A DNA stretch of 64,000 nucleotides from Symsagittifera roscoffensis (lineage: Eukaryota; Xenacoelomorpha; Acoela; Convolutidae). Below are positions 34,126 through 46,289 of the stretch, in pieces. The notes below the pieces were generated by a model, which was not told where the DNA came from, did no database searches, and saw only the letters and a list, made by a program, of their open reading frames with translations. A program made the position numbers and the translations under genes. Location of the stretch: the NCBI RefSeq assembly GCF_963678635.1, contig NC_087064.1, forward strand, positions 50,329,346 through 50,393,345. Reading direction: 5' to 3'. Every line of letters begins with the position of its first letter. Position 1 is the stretch's first letter.

Positions 34126-34510
34126 TTGCATTTGGCCCGCAAAACCCTACAAAGGGAAAATTTATTTCGAACCACCATGCTCCTAACGATTCAAAAAAAA
34201 AGGGGACAATTCGAAAAAACCGAGCAAGTTTGTCTTGGAGAGAAAGAAGGAGAGAGGATATCAGAAATGCGGAATACTATTCTTCATGAAGCTGAAAAAT
34301 TTTGGCTCGAAGCTATATATGAAGCCAAATCTGTCAAAGAGTCAACTATGGTGCTGGACATCTAAGATAGAGAATACGAATTAGCAGCATGCGACATGAG
34401 GAAGTTGTGTATCAAAATCAAGCAGTACAGTGTCAAAAAGCCGCACATATTCCAATTCGACTTTTCACTGCGGAGGAAAACGAAGACTCGAAGCAAAACT
34501 AAGCAGTGTA
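34126..34510 (+). pseudogene. Z-unit reading frame, copy 1 (unknown protein)
   Basis: The plus-strand frame contains MRNTILHEAEKFWLEAIYEA, is stopped after VLDI, then resumes with KQYSVKKPHI. Equivalent text is found in all six Z units with different stops in each. It is acidic then basic, has no Cys, and I recognise no family. Confidence 0.4.
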
Positions 34511-35599
34511 CAGTGTGAAAAAGCCGCATATAATCAGATTCGACTTTTCACTGCGGAGGGAACGAAGATTTGCAGCAAGTTGCCTATGTCAATTAAACTT
34601 TGAATGAACTCAAAGAACTCGCCCAAATCTTGGGAAAGTTTATTGTTGCTGATAATTGTAAAGTTCAGTAATGCTTTGTGATAATTGATTGCTCGATAAT
34701 TGAAATATTTTTTGTTCAAAACTAATTTTTCGGCATTAAAAAAAAAACAAAAAAAAATCTGACAAACTTGAACTTTAACCAAAATCGACAAAAAACATAA
34801 AGCGATATTAGTTGATTTTCCAAAGTTTATTACTGACTTACTGAAACATCTCGTTACATTCAAAAACTTGGTTCTCATTCAAAATTTGTTTTAGTTTGAC
34901 AAAATGCAACCTAGAAAGTAATTTTGTTGATAAACTTAACAATTTTATGTATTTCAATTACTTTCTTCAATACTTTTTTTCCAAAAAAATGAGATATGAT
35001 TGGTTACATCAAAACAAGCTAGATGTTAAACAGCGGAAAATGAATTCAATTTTTTTGAATTTCTATCGAAAAAACTTTTAACAGAATATCATCATTTGAA
35101 AAAAAATACAATTTTTTGAAAAATTTTCTAACACGTACTGTTTTTGCTGGTGTTTTTAATAAAAATCTGTATTTTAGCTAGAAATTTGAATCTATCAAAA
35201 ATTTTACTCGCTGATTTTAAAAAAATGGGAAAGAGTTTTGATGAAAAAAGTAGTGCCAGATTTGTGAACAATGTTTTTAATTACAAGAACTGAAGAATGG
35301 GTGATCAAGAAGTAAACAACAAAGCAAGGGAAAAACCTATAAAATATAAAGACACGGAAAATTATAAGTTTTGAGTGAATCGAAATAGTTGATTGTGAAT
35401 TGTTTTCACATAGGTTTTCTCACAATCTTTGATCGAAACTATATCTGTGAGTACTTCATTCTATTAGTGAAAATGTCCAAAATTTTCAAAAGATGCAAAG
35501 CTCAATTCTGACTGTTTGATATCAAAATTGTTTGAAATTCCATAAAACTCCATTCATTTAAAAACTTATTTCGAACCACCAAACTCCCAACTAATCGAA

Positions 35600-35884
35600 A
35601 AAACTAAAACGGGACAATCAGAAAAATCCGAGCAAGTCTATTTTTGAGAGAAAGAAGGAGAGAGGATATCAGCAATGCGGAATACTAGTCTTCATGAAGG
35701 TGAAAACTTTTGTCTCGAACCTATATATGAGACCAAATCTGTCAAAGAATCAACTATGGTGCTGGACATCTGTAATAGAGAAAACGACATGAGGAGGGTG
35801 TGTATCAAAATGAAGCAGTACAGTGTGAAAAAGCCGCACATATTCAGATTCGACTCTTCACTGCGGAGGAAAAGGAAGACTTGA
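35600..35884 (+). pseudogene. Z-unit reading frame, copy 2 (longest open copy)
   Basis: From the ATG at 35675 it stays open for 69 codons through DMRRVCIKMKQYSVKKPHIF to a basic tail LRRKRKT. This unit has no internal stop where copy 1 does (VLDI), making it the best template of the six for a homology search. Confidence 0.4.
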
Positions 35885-38800
35885 AGCCTATGTCAATTAA
35901 ACTTTGAACTCAAAGAACTCGCCCAAATCTTGGGAAAGTTTATGGTTGCTGATAGTTGTAAAGTTCAGTAATGCTTTGTGATGTTTTGATTGCTCCATAG
36001 TTGAAATATTTTTGGTTCAAAACTATTTTTTCGGCATGAAAGAAACAGAACGAAGAATTCTGACGAACTTTAAATTTATCAAAACCGAAAAAAACATCAG
36101 CCGATTTTAGTTGATTTTCCAAAAATTTCTAAAAATAAATTACCGAAACACCTGATTACATTCAAAAACTTGGTTCTCACTCAAAATGTATTTTATTATG
36201 ACAACATGCAAGCTAGAAAATATTTTTGTTGAAAAACTTATCAATTTTATGTATTCCAATGATTTTTTTCAATTTTTTTTCAAAAAATGAGATGAGATTG
36301 GTTACATCAACACAAACTAGATGTTAATCAGCAAAATCAATTTCAATTTTTTGTAGTTTCTAACAAAAAAGCTCTAATAAAATATCTTCATTTGAGAATA
36401 TACAAAAAAAAATTCAAAATTTTTAAACACAGATACTGTTTTTGCTGGTGTTCTTAAGAATATCTGTGTATTAGCTAGAAATATGGATCTATCAAAAAAT
36501 GTCACTTGGTGATTTAAAAAAAACACTGGAAAAGCTTTTCGATAAATAAAGTATTGCCAGATTTGTTTTGCCCTTTAGTTTCTTCCACTTCTTATTGCCC
36601 ATTCTTATTGCCCACTAAGATTAAGAATCTTAATCTTATTGCCCACTAATTTCTAAAAATTCCATTAAAAACCTATCCAATCAGACTTCCACAATAAACT
36701 GTAAGATGATCAAACTGATGTTTTCTATTTTTGTCTTCAAATCTGGATAAAGATACTCAATCAAAACTGTGAAAAAAGAGTCGTTCTCAAGGAAACTCTT
36801 ACTTCTGAAGAAAATTTTTGTCTTCGTTTTAGCAGATTATCTTCTACAGATACATAAAGATGTGTTACACTCCTCTATGAATTCCCCTGCATGATTGGCT
36901 TAAAAGTGAAACAATCATGATAGAAAGTACATGAAAGAATCAAGAAGGATAAATTATGTCTGTTGAGAAGAAAACATGGTATGGCACAGGCAGAAGCAAG
37001 TGACAACGAACTCAAAAATTGACTCTGAATTTATTTCAGAAAGGATTTTTTTTTTTAATTTTTAATTTAATTTCCTAATTGCATGTATAATGCTTTTTTT
37101 TTCTTCTTGAATTGATTTTTTTGAAAAAAATCTTGTTTTATAAAGATTTGACAGTGCAAACTAATAAAAGAGCATTTAAAATAATTTTATTTTTCCATGG
37201 CAACGCTCATTTTATCTTTATGCACATAAACATGATCATCAATAAAACAAACAATTATTTTCAACAAATCAGGTTCATATTTTGAGTTTTGAAGTTTCCA
37301 ATTTTGTCCCGAAACGCTGAACAAAGAGTTTTGGTAGAGGCAAGTTTTCGATTAGAACTTAAATATTGTCTCTTGAATTTTTTCCAAATGAGTTGTTTCT
37401 GCTCCTTTCCACTTCAAGTTATGTTGAACTGCTCCACTAAGCTGATTGAATATTTCTCCTCTCGATTCTTTGATGCCTGCGTAAAATCTGTGTTTCAATG
37501 ATTTTCTTCAATAAATTTTTTTCCAAAAAAAAGAGATATGATTGGTTACATCGAAACCAGCTAGATGTTAAGCGGCGGAAAATTAGTTCAGTTTTTTTGA
37601 ATTTCTATCAAAAAAACTTTTAACAGAATATCATCATTTGAAAAACTATATATTTTTGCAAAAATTTTCTAAAACAGATACTGTTTTTGCTAGTGTTTTT
37701 TAAAAAATCTGTATTTTAGCTAGAAAAATGAATCAATCAAAAATTTTACTGGTTGATTTAAGAAAAAATGGGAAAGTTTTTCGATAAAAATTTTTTTGCC
37801 AGATTTGTGTACAATGTTTTCAATTACAAGAACTGAAGAATGAGTGATCAAGAAGTAAATAACAAAGCAAGGGAAAAACCTATAAACTATAAAGGCACGG
37901 AAAATTATAAGTTTTGAGTGATTCAAAATAGTTGGTTGTGAATTACTTCCACAGAGGTTTCCTCAAATTTTTTGATTAAAACTATATCTGTGAGTATTTC
38001 CTTCTATAAGTCAAAATATCCATAATTTTCAAAAGATGCAATGCTCAATTTTGATCGGTTGATATCAAAATGGTTTAAAATTCCATAAAATACAATTCAT
38101 TTAAAAACTTATTTCGAACCACAATACTCTCAACTACTCAAAAACATTGAAACGGGACAATGTCAAAAATTCAAGTAAGTCTATTTTGGAGAGAAAGAAT
38201 GAGAGAGGATATCAGCAAGGCGGAATACTATTCTTCATGAAGCTGAAAACCTTTGACTCGAACCTATATATGAAGCCAAATCTGTCAAAGAATCAACTAA
38301 GGTGCTGGACATCTGTAAGAGAGAATAAAAAAGCTCTAATAAAAGCTCTAATAAAATATCTTTATTTGAGAATATACAAAAAAAAAAAATTTAAACACAG
38401 ATACTGTTTTTGCTGGTGTTCTTAAAAATATCTGTGTATTAGCTAGAAATATGAATCTATCAAAAAATGTCACTTGGTGATTTAAAAAAACACTGGAAAA
38501 GCTTTTCGATAAATAAAGTATTGCCAGATTTGTTTTGCCCTTTAATTTCGTCCACTTCTTATTGCCCATTCTTATTGCCCACTAAGATAAAGAATCTTAA
38601 TCTTATTGCCCACTAATTTCTAAAAATTCCATTAAAAACCTATCCAATCAGACTTCCACAAGAAACTGTAAGATGATGAAACTGATGTTTTCTATTTTTG
38701 TCTTCAAATCTGGATAAAGATACTCAATCAAAACTGTGAAAAAAGAGTCATTCTCAAGGAAACTCTTATTTCTGAAGAAAATTTTTGTCTTCGTTTTAGC

Positions 38801-41800
38801 AGAATATCTTCTACAGATACATAAAGATGTGTTACACTCCTCTATGAATTCCCCTGCATGATTGGCTTAAAAGCGAAACAATCATGATAGAAATTACATG
38901 AAAGAATCAAAAAGGATAAATATGTCTGTTGAGAAGAAAACATGGTATGGCACAGGCAGAAGCAAGTGACAACGAACTCAAAAATTGACTCTGAATTTAT
39001 TTCAAAAAGGATTTGTTTTTTTTTAAATTTTTAATTTAATTTCCTAATTGCATGTATAATGCTTTTTTTTTCTTCTTGAATAGATTTTTTTGAAAAAAAT
39101 CTTGTTTTATAAAGATTTGACAGTGCAAACTAATAAAAGAGCATTTAAAATAATTTTATTTTGCCATGGCAACGCTCATTTTATCTTTATGCACATAAAC
39201 ATGATCATCAATAAAACAAAAAATTATTTTCAACAAATCAGGTTCATATTTTGAGTTTTGAAGTTTCCAATTCTGTCCCGAAACGCTGAACAAAGAGTTT
39301 TGGTAGAGCCAAGTTTTCGATTAGAACTTAAATATTGTCTCTTGAATTTTTTCCAAATGAGTTGTTTCTGCTCCTTTCCACTTCAAGTTATGTTGAACTG
39401 CTCCACTAAGCTGATTGAATATTTCTCCTCGATGCTTTGATGCCTGCGTAAAATCTGTGTTTTAATCATTTTCTTCAATAATTTTTTTTCCAAAAAAAAG
39501 AGATTTATTGGTTACATCGAAACCAGCTAGATGTTAAGCGGCGGAAAATTAGTTCAGTTTTTTTGAATTTCTATCAAAAAAAATTTTAACAGAATATCAT
39601 CATTTGAAAAACTATATATTTTTGCAAAAATTTTCTAAAACAGATACTGTTTTTGCTAGTGTTTTTTAAAAAATCTGTATTTTAGCTAGAAAAATGAATC
39701 AATCAAAAATTTTACTGGTTGATTTAAGAAAAAATGGGAAAGTTTTTTGATAAAAAAATTATTGCCAGATTTGTGAACAATGTTTTTAATTACAAGAACT
39801 GAAGAATGAGTGATCAAGAAGTAAATAACAAAGCAAGGGAAAAACCTATAAACTATAAAGGCACGGAAAATTATAAGTTTTGAGTGATTCAAAATAGTTG
39901 ATTGTGAATTACTTCCACATAAGTTTCCTCAAATTTTTTTGATTAAAACTATATCTGTGAGATTTTCATTCTATCAGTCGAAATATCCAAAATTTTCAAA
40001 AGATGCAATGCTCAACTTTGATCGGTTGATATCAAAATGGTTTAAAATTCCATAAAAATCAATTCATTTAAAAACTTATTTCGAACCACAATACTCCCAA
40101 TTACTCAAAAACATTGAAACGGGACAATGTCAAAAACCCAAGTAAGTCTATTTTGGAGAGAAAGAAGGAGAGAGGATATCAGCAAGGCGGAATACTATTC
40201 TTCATGAAGCTGAAGACCTTTGACTCGAACCTATATATGAAGCCAAATCTGTCAAAGAATCAACTAAGTTACTGGACATCTGTAAGAAAGAACACGACAG
40301 GAGCAAGGTGTTGATCAAAAACAAGCAGTACAGTGTGAAAAAGCCGCACATATTCAGAGTCGACTTTTCACTGCCGAGGAAAACGAAGACTTGAAGCCTT
40401 TGTCAATTAAACTTTGAATGAGCTCAGAGAACTCAACCAAATCTTGGGAAAGTTTATGGTTGCTGATAATTGTAAAGTTCAGTAATGCTTTGTGATGTTT
40501 TGATTGCTCCATAGTTGAAAAACTATTTTTTCGGCAAGAAAGAAACAGAACGAAAAATTCTGACGAACTTTAAATTTATCCCAACCCGAAAACCAAAAAA
40601 CATCAGCCGATATTAGTTGATTTTCCAAAACTTTCTAAAAATAAATTACCGAAACACCTGATTACATTCAAAAACTTGGTTCTCACTCAAAATGTATTTT
40701 ATTATGACAACATGCAAGCTAGAAAATAATTTTGTTGAAAAACTTATCAATTTTATGTTTTTCAATGATTTTTTTCAATATTTTTTTTTTCAAAAAATGA
40801 GATGAGATTGGCTACATGAAAACAAACTAGATGTTAAGCAGCAAAAATAGTTTTAATTTTCCTGTAATTTCTAACAAAAAAAAGCTTTAATAAAATATCT
40901 TCATTTGAAAAAATACAAAAACTTTTTTTAAAAATTTTTAAACACAGATACTGTTTTTGCTGGTGTTCTTAAAAATATCTGTGTATTAGCTAGAAATATG
41001 AATCTATCAAAAAATGTCACTTGGTGATTTAAAAAACACTGGAAAAGATTTTCGATAATTAAAGTATTGCCAGATTTGTGAACAGGAAATTAATAACAAA
41101 GCAAAGGAAAAACCTATAAATCAAAAAGACAAGAAAAACTATACGTTTTGAGTGAATCAAAATAGTTGATTTTGAATTGCTTTTACATAGGTTTCCTCAC
41201 ACTCTTTGATAGAAATTATATATGTGAGTACTTCATTCTCTTTTTCAAATTATCATAAATTCTCAAAAGATGCAGTGCTCAATTCTGATTGGTTGATATC
41301 GAAACGCTTTAAAATTTTTATTTCAAAAAACCGCACAAAAAGTATTACCTCTTACACAGAAAAATTATAAAAAAATTTTGGGCACTCAATAAAAAGTTTT
41401 TAAAAAAATCGGATTTGAACAAAAATTTCCTTAAATTGTTTCGCAATTTAAAGAAAACTTTAACAATTCTTTCTCACACTGTTAATATTCAAAATGTATG
41501 AATTTCATCGTTCTTTGTTTTATCGTTCACAAATCCGCTTTTTGTATTTCTATTGCTCAAAAACAATTTGTCGTAATATTCTGAGTAAATTGTCGCACAC
41601 GTGTTAAAAATTACATTAAATGTTAGAAGTGTTTAATATGAAATACAATGAACTTCAACATATGCTGAAGATTAAAATGATAAGTGACACGCTCCTATTT
41701 ATAGAATCATCATTGTAACAATCACCATTTTTCAAGAAACTCACGTATGAGTTTTGGATTTTTTGAATCTTTTCCAAAAAAAACTAAGTTGAGCATCTGG

Positions 41801-42749
41801 GTAGAGCCAAGCGTCTGATAGAGATTAGATGTTGTTTTTCGAAAGTTTTTTCGGCAAACATGTTTATAAAAACTGAACCAAAAAGTTCCACAGAACATCG
41901 AAAGTTGCAACAGAGAAAATGACTTCATTAATTTCTAGAATCTACACATTAACACTTTAAACTTTGTGAGAAGTCATTACCCATTAACTTCTAGAATCTT
42001 ATTCTTTTTGTCCACTAACTTCTTCCATTTCTTGTTGCCCATTCTTATTGCCCACTAAGATTAAGAATCCTAATCTTATTGCCCACTAACTTCTAAAAAT
42101 TCCATTAAAAACCTATCCAATCAGACTTCCACAACAAACTGTAAGATGATGAAGCTGATGTTTTTCTATTTTTGTCTTCAAATCTGGATAAAGACGCTCA
42201 ATCAAAACTGTCAAAAAAGGAGTCGTTCTCAAGGAAACTCTTCCTTCTGAAGCAATATTTTATCTTCGTTTTAGCAGATTATCTTCTACAGAGACATAAA
42301 GATGTGTTACACTCCTCTATGATTTCCCCTGCATGATTGGCAGAAAAGTGAAAAAATCATGATAGAAAGTACATGAAAGAATCAAAAAGGATAAATTATG
42401 TCTGTTGAGAAGAAAACATGGTATGGCACAGGCAGAAGCAAGTGACAGCGAACTCAAAAATTGACTCTGAATTTATTTCAAAAAGGATTTGTTTTTTTAA
42501 ACTTTTAATATAATTTCCTAATTGCATGTATAATGCTTTTTTTTTCTTCTTGAATTGATTTTTTTGACAAAAATCTTGTTTTGTAAAACTTTGACAGTGC
42601 ACACTAATAAAAGAGCCTTTAAAATATTTTTATTTTTCCATGGCAACGCTTATTTTATCTTTATGCACATAAACAAGATTATCAATAAAACAAACACTTA
42701 TTTTCAACAAATCAGGTTCACATTTTGAGTTTTGATGTTTCAAATTCTG

Positions 42750-43219
42750 TCCCGAAACGCTGAACAAAGAGTTTTGGTGGAGGCAAGTTTTTGATTAGAA
42801 TAAATATTGTTTCCTGAATTTTTTCCGAATGAGTCGTTTCCTTGCAATGACTGGTGTTGTTTCTGCTCCTTTCTCTTTCAAGTTATATTGAACTGCTCGA
42901 CTAAGCTGATTGAATATTTCTCCTCTCGATGCTTTGATGCCTGCGTAAAATTTGTGTTTGTACAAAAATGAAGACAGTCAATTTCATGATAAATTTATTG
43001 ATATTTTTCTAATCTATTAAAAACTTGATTGAGAAAAATTCCTAATATTTTTATATAGAACTTGCTATGAAAGAAATAAAAACAATTGTGAGTACACACG
43101 CAATAATCTTGCGATACTAAGTTTTTTTCGTTAAACTCGTTAAAAACAGATATAAGTAGTGATTTTTTTTTGTAATCTGAAGGAAAGCTGAGGAGCGCTT
43201 GACACATAGCAGCTGCCAT
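42750..43219 (-). pseudogene. 'Q' gene, copy 2
   Basis: It has the same MAAAMCQALLSFPSDY start at 43219 and the same SRGEIFNQLSRAVQ region, but the 3' exon hits a stop well before the end position of copy 1. The 5' part is open for 74 codons because of an A-run length change. Confidence 0.4.
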
Positions 43220-43255
43220 CTGGAAGAAAGTCAGCTGCTTTTGTGGATTTATATA
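43220..43255 (-). promoter_or_regulatory. TATA box and acceptor-like site, second 'Q' copy
   Basis: TATATAAAT and TTTCTTCCAG sit directly before ATG, exactly as at 33781-33816. Confidence 0.4.
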
Positions 43256-45829
43256 GGAGAAATACGACTACGCAATTTCATAGATGGAAAATTCATTCAC
43301 ATTCCATATTTTTTGTTTCTTCCATTTATGGAAATCATGATGATTCATACTGTTAAATTCCATTTTCATTTAATCCCAAAATTTTTTCGCTCGTTTCTCC
43401 TCATCTGATCAGTTTGCTTATCACAAATTTAGTCCAGAAAAAACACAAGTCCCAGTTACATTGAAATTTCAAAAAAAAACAAGAATTTGACGATTGCATT
43501 TGGCCCACAAAAACCTACAAAGGGAAAATACATTTCAAACCACCATGCTCTCAACTATTCAAAAAAAAGAAACGGGACAATTCGAAAAACCCGAGCAAGT
43601 TTGTCTTGGAGAGAAAGAAGGAGAGAGGATATCAGCAATGCGGAATACTATTCTTCATGGAGCTGAAAACCTTTGACTCGAAGCTATATATGAAGCCAAA
43701 GCTGTCAAAGAATCACCTGTATTTTTTAAATAATCTGTATTTTAGCTAGAAAAATGAATCTATCAGAAATTTTACTGGTTGATTTAAGAAAAAAAGGGAA
43801 AGTTTTTCGATATAAAAAGTATTGCCAGATTTGTGAACAATGTTTTTAAATACAAGAACTGAAGAATGAGTGATCAAGAAGTAAATAACAAAGCAAGGGA
43901 AAAACCTATAAAATATAAAGGCACGGAACATTATAAGTTTTGAGTGAATCAAAATAGTTGATTGTGAATTGCTTCCACATAAGTTTCCTCAAAATCTTTG
44001 ATTAAAACTATATCTGTGAGTACTTCATTTTTTAAGTCAAAATATCCCAAATTTTCAAAAGATGCTATGCTCAATTTTGATCGGTTGATATCAAAATGGT
44101 TTGAAATTCCATAAAATTCCATTCATTTAAAAACTTATTTCAAACCACAATGCTCCCAACTACTCACAAACATTGAAACGGGACAATCCAAAAAATCGAA
44201 GCAAGTCTATTTTGGAGAGAAAGAAGGAGAGAGGATATCAGCAATGCGGAATACTATTCTTCATGAAGCTGAAAACCTTTGACTCGAACCTATATATGAA
44301 GCCAAATCTGTCAAAAAATCAACTATGGTGCTGGACATCTGTAAGAGAGAACACGACAGGAGCAAGGTGTTGATCAAAAACACGCAGTACAGTGTGAAAA
44401 AGCCGCACATATTCAGAGTCGATTTTTCACTGCGGAGGAAAACGAAGACTTGAAGCCTTTGTCAATTAAACTTTGAATGAACTCAGAGAACTCGCCCAAA
44501 TCTTGGGAAAGTTTATGGTGGCTGCTAATTGTAAAGTTCATTAATGTTTGCGATGTTTGGATTGCTCCATAGTTGAATTATGTTTAGTTCAAAACTATTT
44601 TCGGCATGAAAGAAACAGAAAAAAAAATTCCGACGAACTTTAAATTTATCCAAAACCAAAAAAAACATAAGCCGATATTAGTTAATTTTCCAAAACGTTC
44701 TAAAAATAAATTACTGAACCACCTGATTACATTCAAAAACTTGGTTCTCACTCAAAATGTGTTTTATTTTGCAAGATGCAAGCTAGAAAGTAACTTTGTT
44801 GAAAACTTAACAATTTTATGTATTTCAATGATTTTTTTCAACATTTTTTTTTAAATGAGATGAGATTGCTTACATCAAAACAAGCTAGATGTTAAGGGGC
44901 GAAAATAATTTCAATTTTTTGGAATTTGTAACAAAAAAGCTTTGATAAAATATCATCATTTGAAAAATTACAAAACTTTTTCAAAAAAATTTTAAACACA
45001 GATACTGTTTTTGCTGGTGTTCTTAAAAACATCTGCATTTTAGCTAGAAATTTGAATCTATTAAAAAGTGTTACTTGGTGAGTTAAAAACACTGTAAAAG
45101 CTACACCAAACAGAAAGAAACCCAATCCTGATTTTTTTACGTTGAAAACAATTGGTCAGAGAATTGGTCAGAGAAAACAATTCTGTTAGAGGCAATTAAA
45201 TGAAGTACTTACCAAAAATTTATATTCAAGTTGTTTATTTACTTCAATTGACAAAAAAAAACAGTTTTACAAAGCTCTGCTGTAGAATTATTTTTGAGAA
45301 ATAACAACACTCATTGGGGACAAGGAAGGTTGCAAATGTAGAGCAAATTCAGATTCTTAGAAACGTGTACACATCCAACAATTTTGTTTAGAAACAAATA
45401 CAGTTTTTGAAATTTGGCATAGAAAATTCCTCCAAGTCTGTTTCATGAACGAATCTAGGATGATAATTGTGACAAAAACTTGGGTAAAAAATGTGTTTTT
45501 GGTAAATTGTCAGAAAATTGTATCCTTCTCAGAAATCAAACTTCACTTAATTGATCTGATTTGTAAATAATAATTTTAATTTTGTCGTCTCTTTTGAATG
45601 AAATTTGATTAATAGTCAAAAAAAAACAAGTTAAATTCGAATCATGTAGTTTTTCAACAAGAATTCAAAATTAATACTGAAAATTTTTTTTGAGCTGATG
45701 TTGTTTACAACATATATATCTTCTAGGAAAAAAGTAGCAGCAAAGCAGATATAGTGTGTAAAAATGGATAAATTTCGGACGAATGCTGAGTCTAATTGGA
45801 TTACGTAACTGTACTTAACACTTTGTGAC

Positions 45830-46270
45830 AATTTTCAGAATATTCGGAGGTCTGAGCTCCTTTTGAGATAGATTTCAGCATATTTTCAGGTAGATAGAGC
45901 CTGTTTTGAAACTTTTTTGAGTCGCCCAAAAGCTGTTACCCACTTGCCTCACGTGACTCACCTTCAAACAAAAAACTAAATGATAACCTTCATTCCATCA
46001 CCTACGCGTTTTTAAACTTTGATTTAACAAATCAGTTAACGCGCGCAGATTTTTTTGCAAAAAACTAGAGATTTCTACACGAAATCCTTTAAAAAATTAT
46101 GGTTTTTCTCACCATACTCTGACCATCACACAAAACATGAAACCCTGACAATTTGTTCATTATCTTAATACTTTGGGAAACCTATTCTTTTTTTTAATAC
46201 ATAGCTTGCAGACCGGATGCTCGAGTCTATAGCTTAAACTATGGGACTCCCCACATTCTCCTCTCTCTTA
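45830..46270. repeat. Polinton terminal inverted repeat, right end of element 1
   Basis: Read on the minus strand from about 46265, it contains GAGCATCCGGTCTGCAAGC, TATGTATTAA, GTTTCATGTTTTGTGTGATG, CTAGTTTTTTGC and CTACCTGAAAATATGCTGAAA. These occur in the same order as in the left terminus at 25.0-25.48 kb and as in the start of element 2 at 60.05 kb. Confidence 0.7.
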
Positions 46271-46289
46271 TACTACTCACGAGACGTAA

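Larger units (their letters stand above)
32600..45100. repeat. Modular array inside Polinton 1: four Y units and six Z units
   Basis: Y units (about 32600-33530, 36600-37500, 38560-39460, 42040-42970) begin with CTTATTGCCCACTAAGAT and include the minus-strand 'Q' exon. Z units (about 34100-34560, 35570-35890, 38100-38330, 40080-40400, 43480-43730, 44150-44460) contain AGAAAGAAGGAGAGAGGATA and a plus-strand frame. They are joined by a shared AT-rich tail (ACTGTTTTTGCTGGTGTTCTT and similar). 36600-38566 and 38567-40530 are a straight tandem pair with a 1966-1967-base period. Confidence 0.85.
29520..46270. mobile_element. Decayed Polinton/Maverick element 1 (~17 kb)
   Basis: Terminal sequence faces inward at both ends (29520-30060 with its duplicated outer copy at 25.0-25.48 kb, and 45830-46270 in reverse). 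A polB 3' fragment lies next to the left end on the strand expected from the second Polinton at 60 kb. The size suits Polintons (typically 15-20 kb). I did not recognise integrase, packaging ATPase, protease or capsid genes; the body is filled by a repeated module array. The left boundary was altered by the tandem duplication. Confidence 0.7.
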
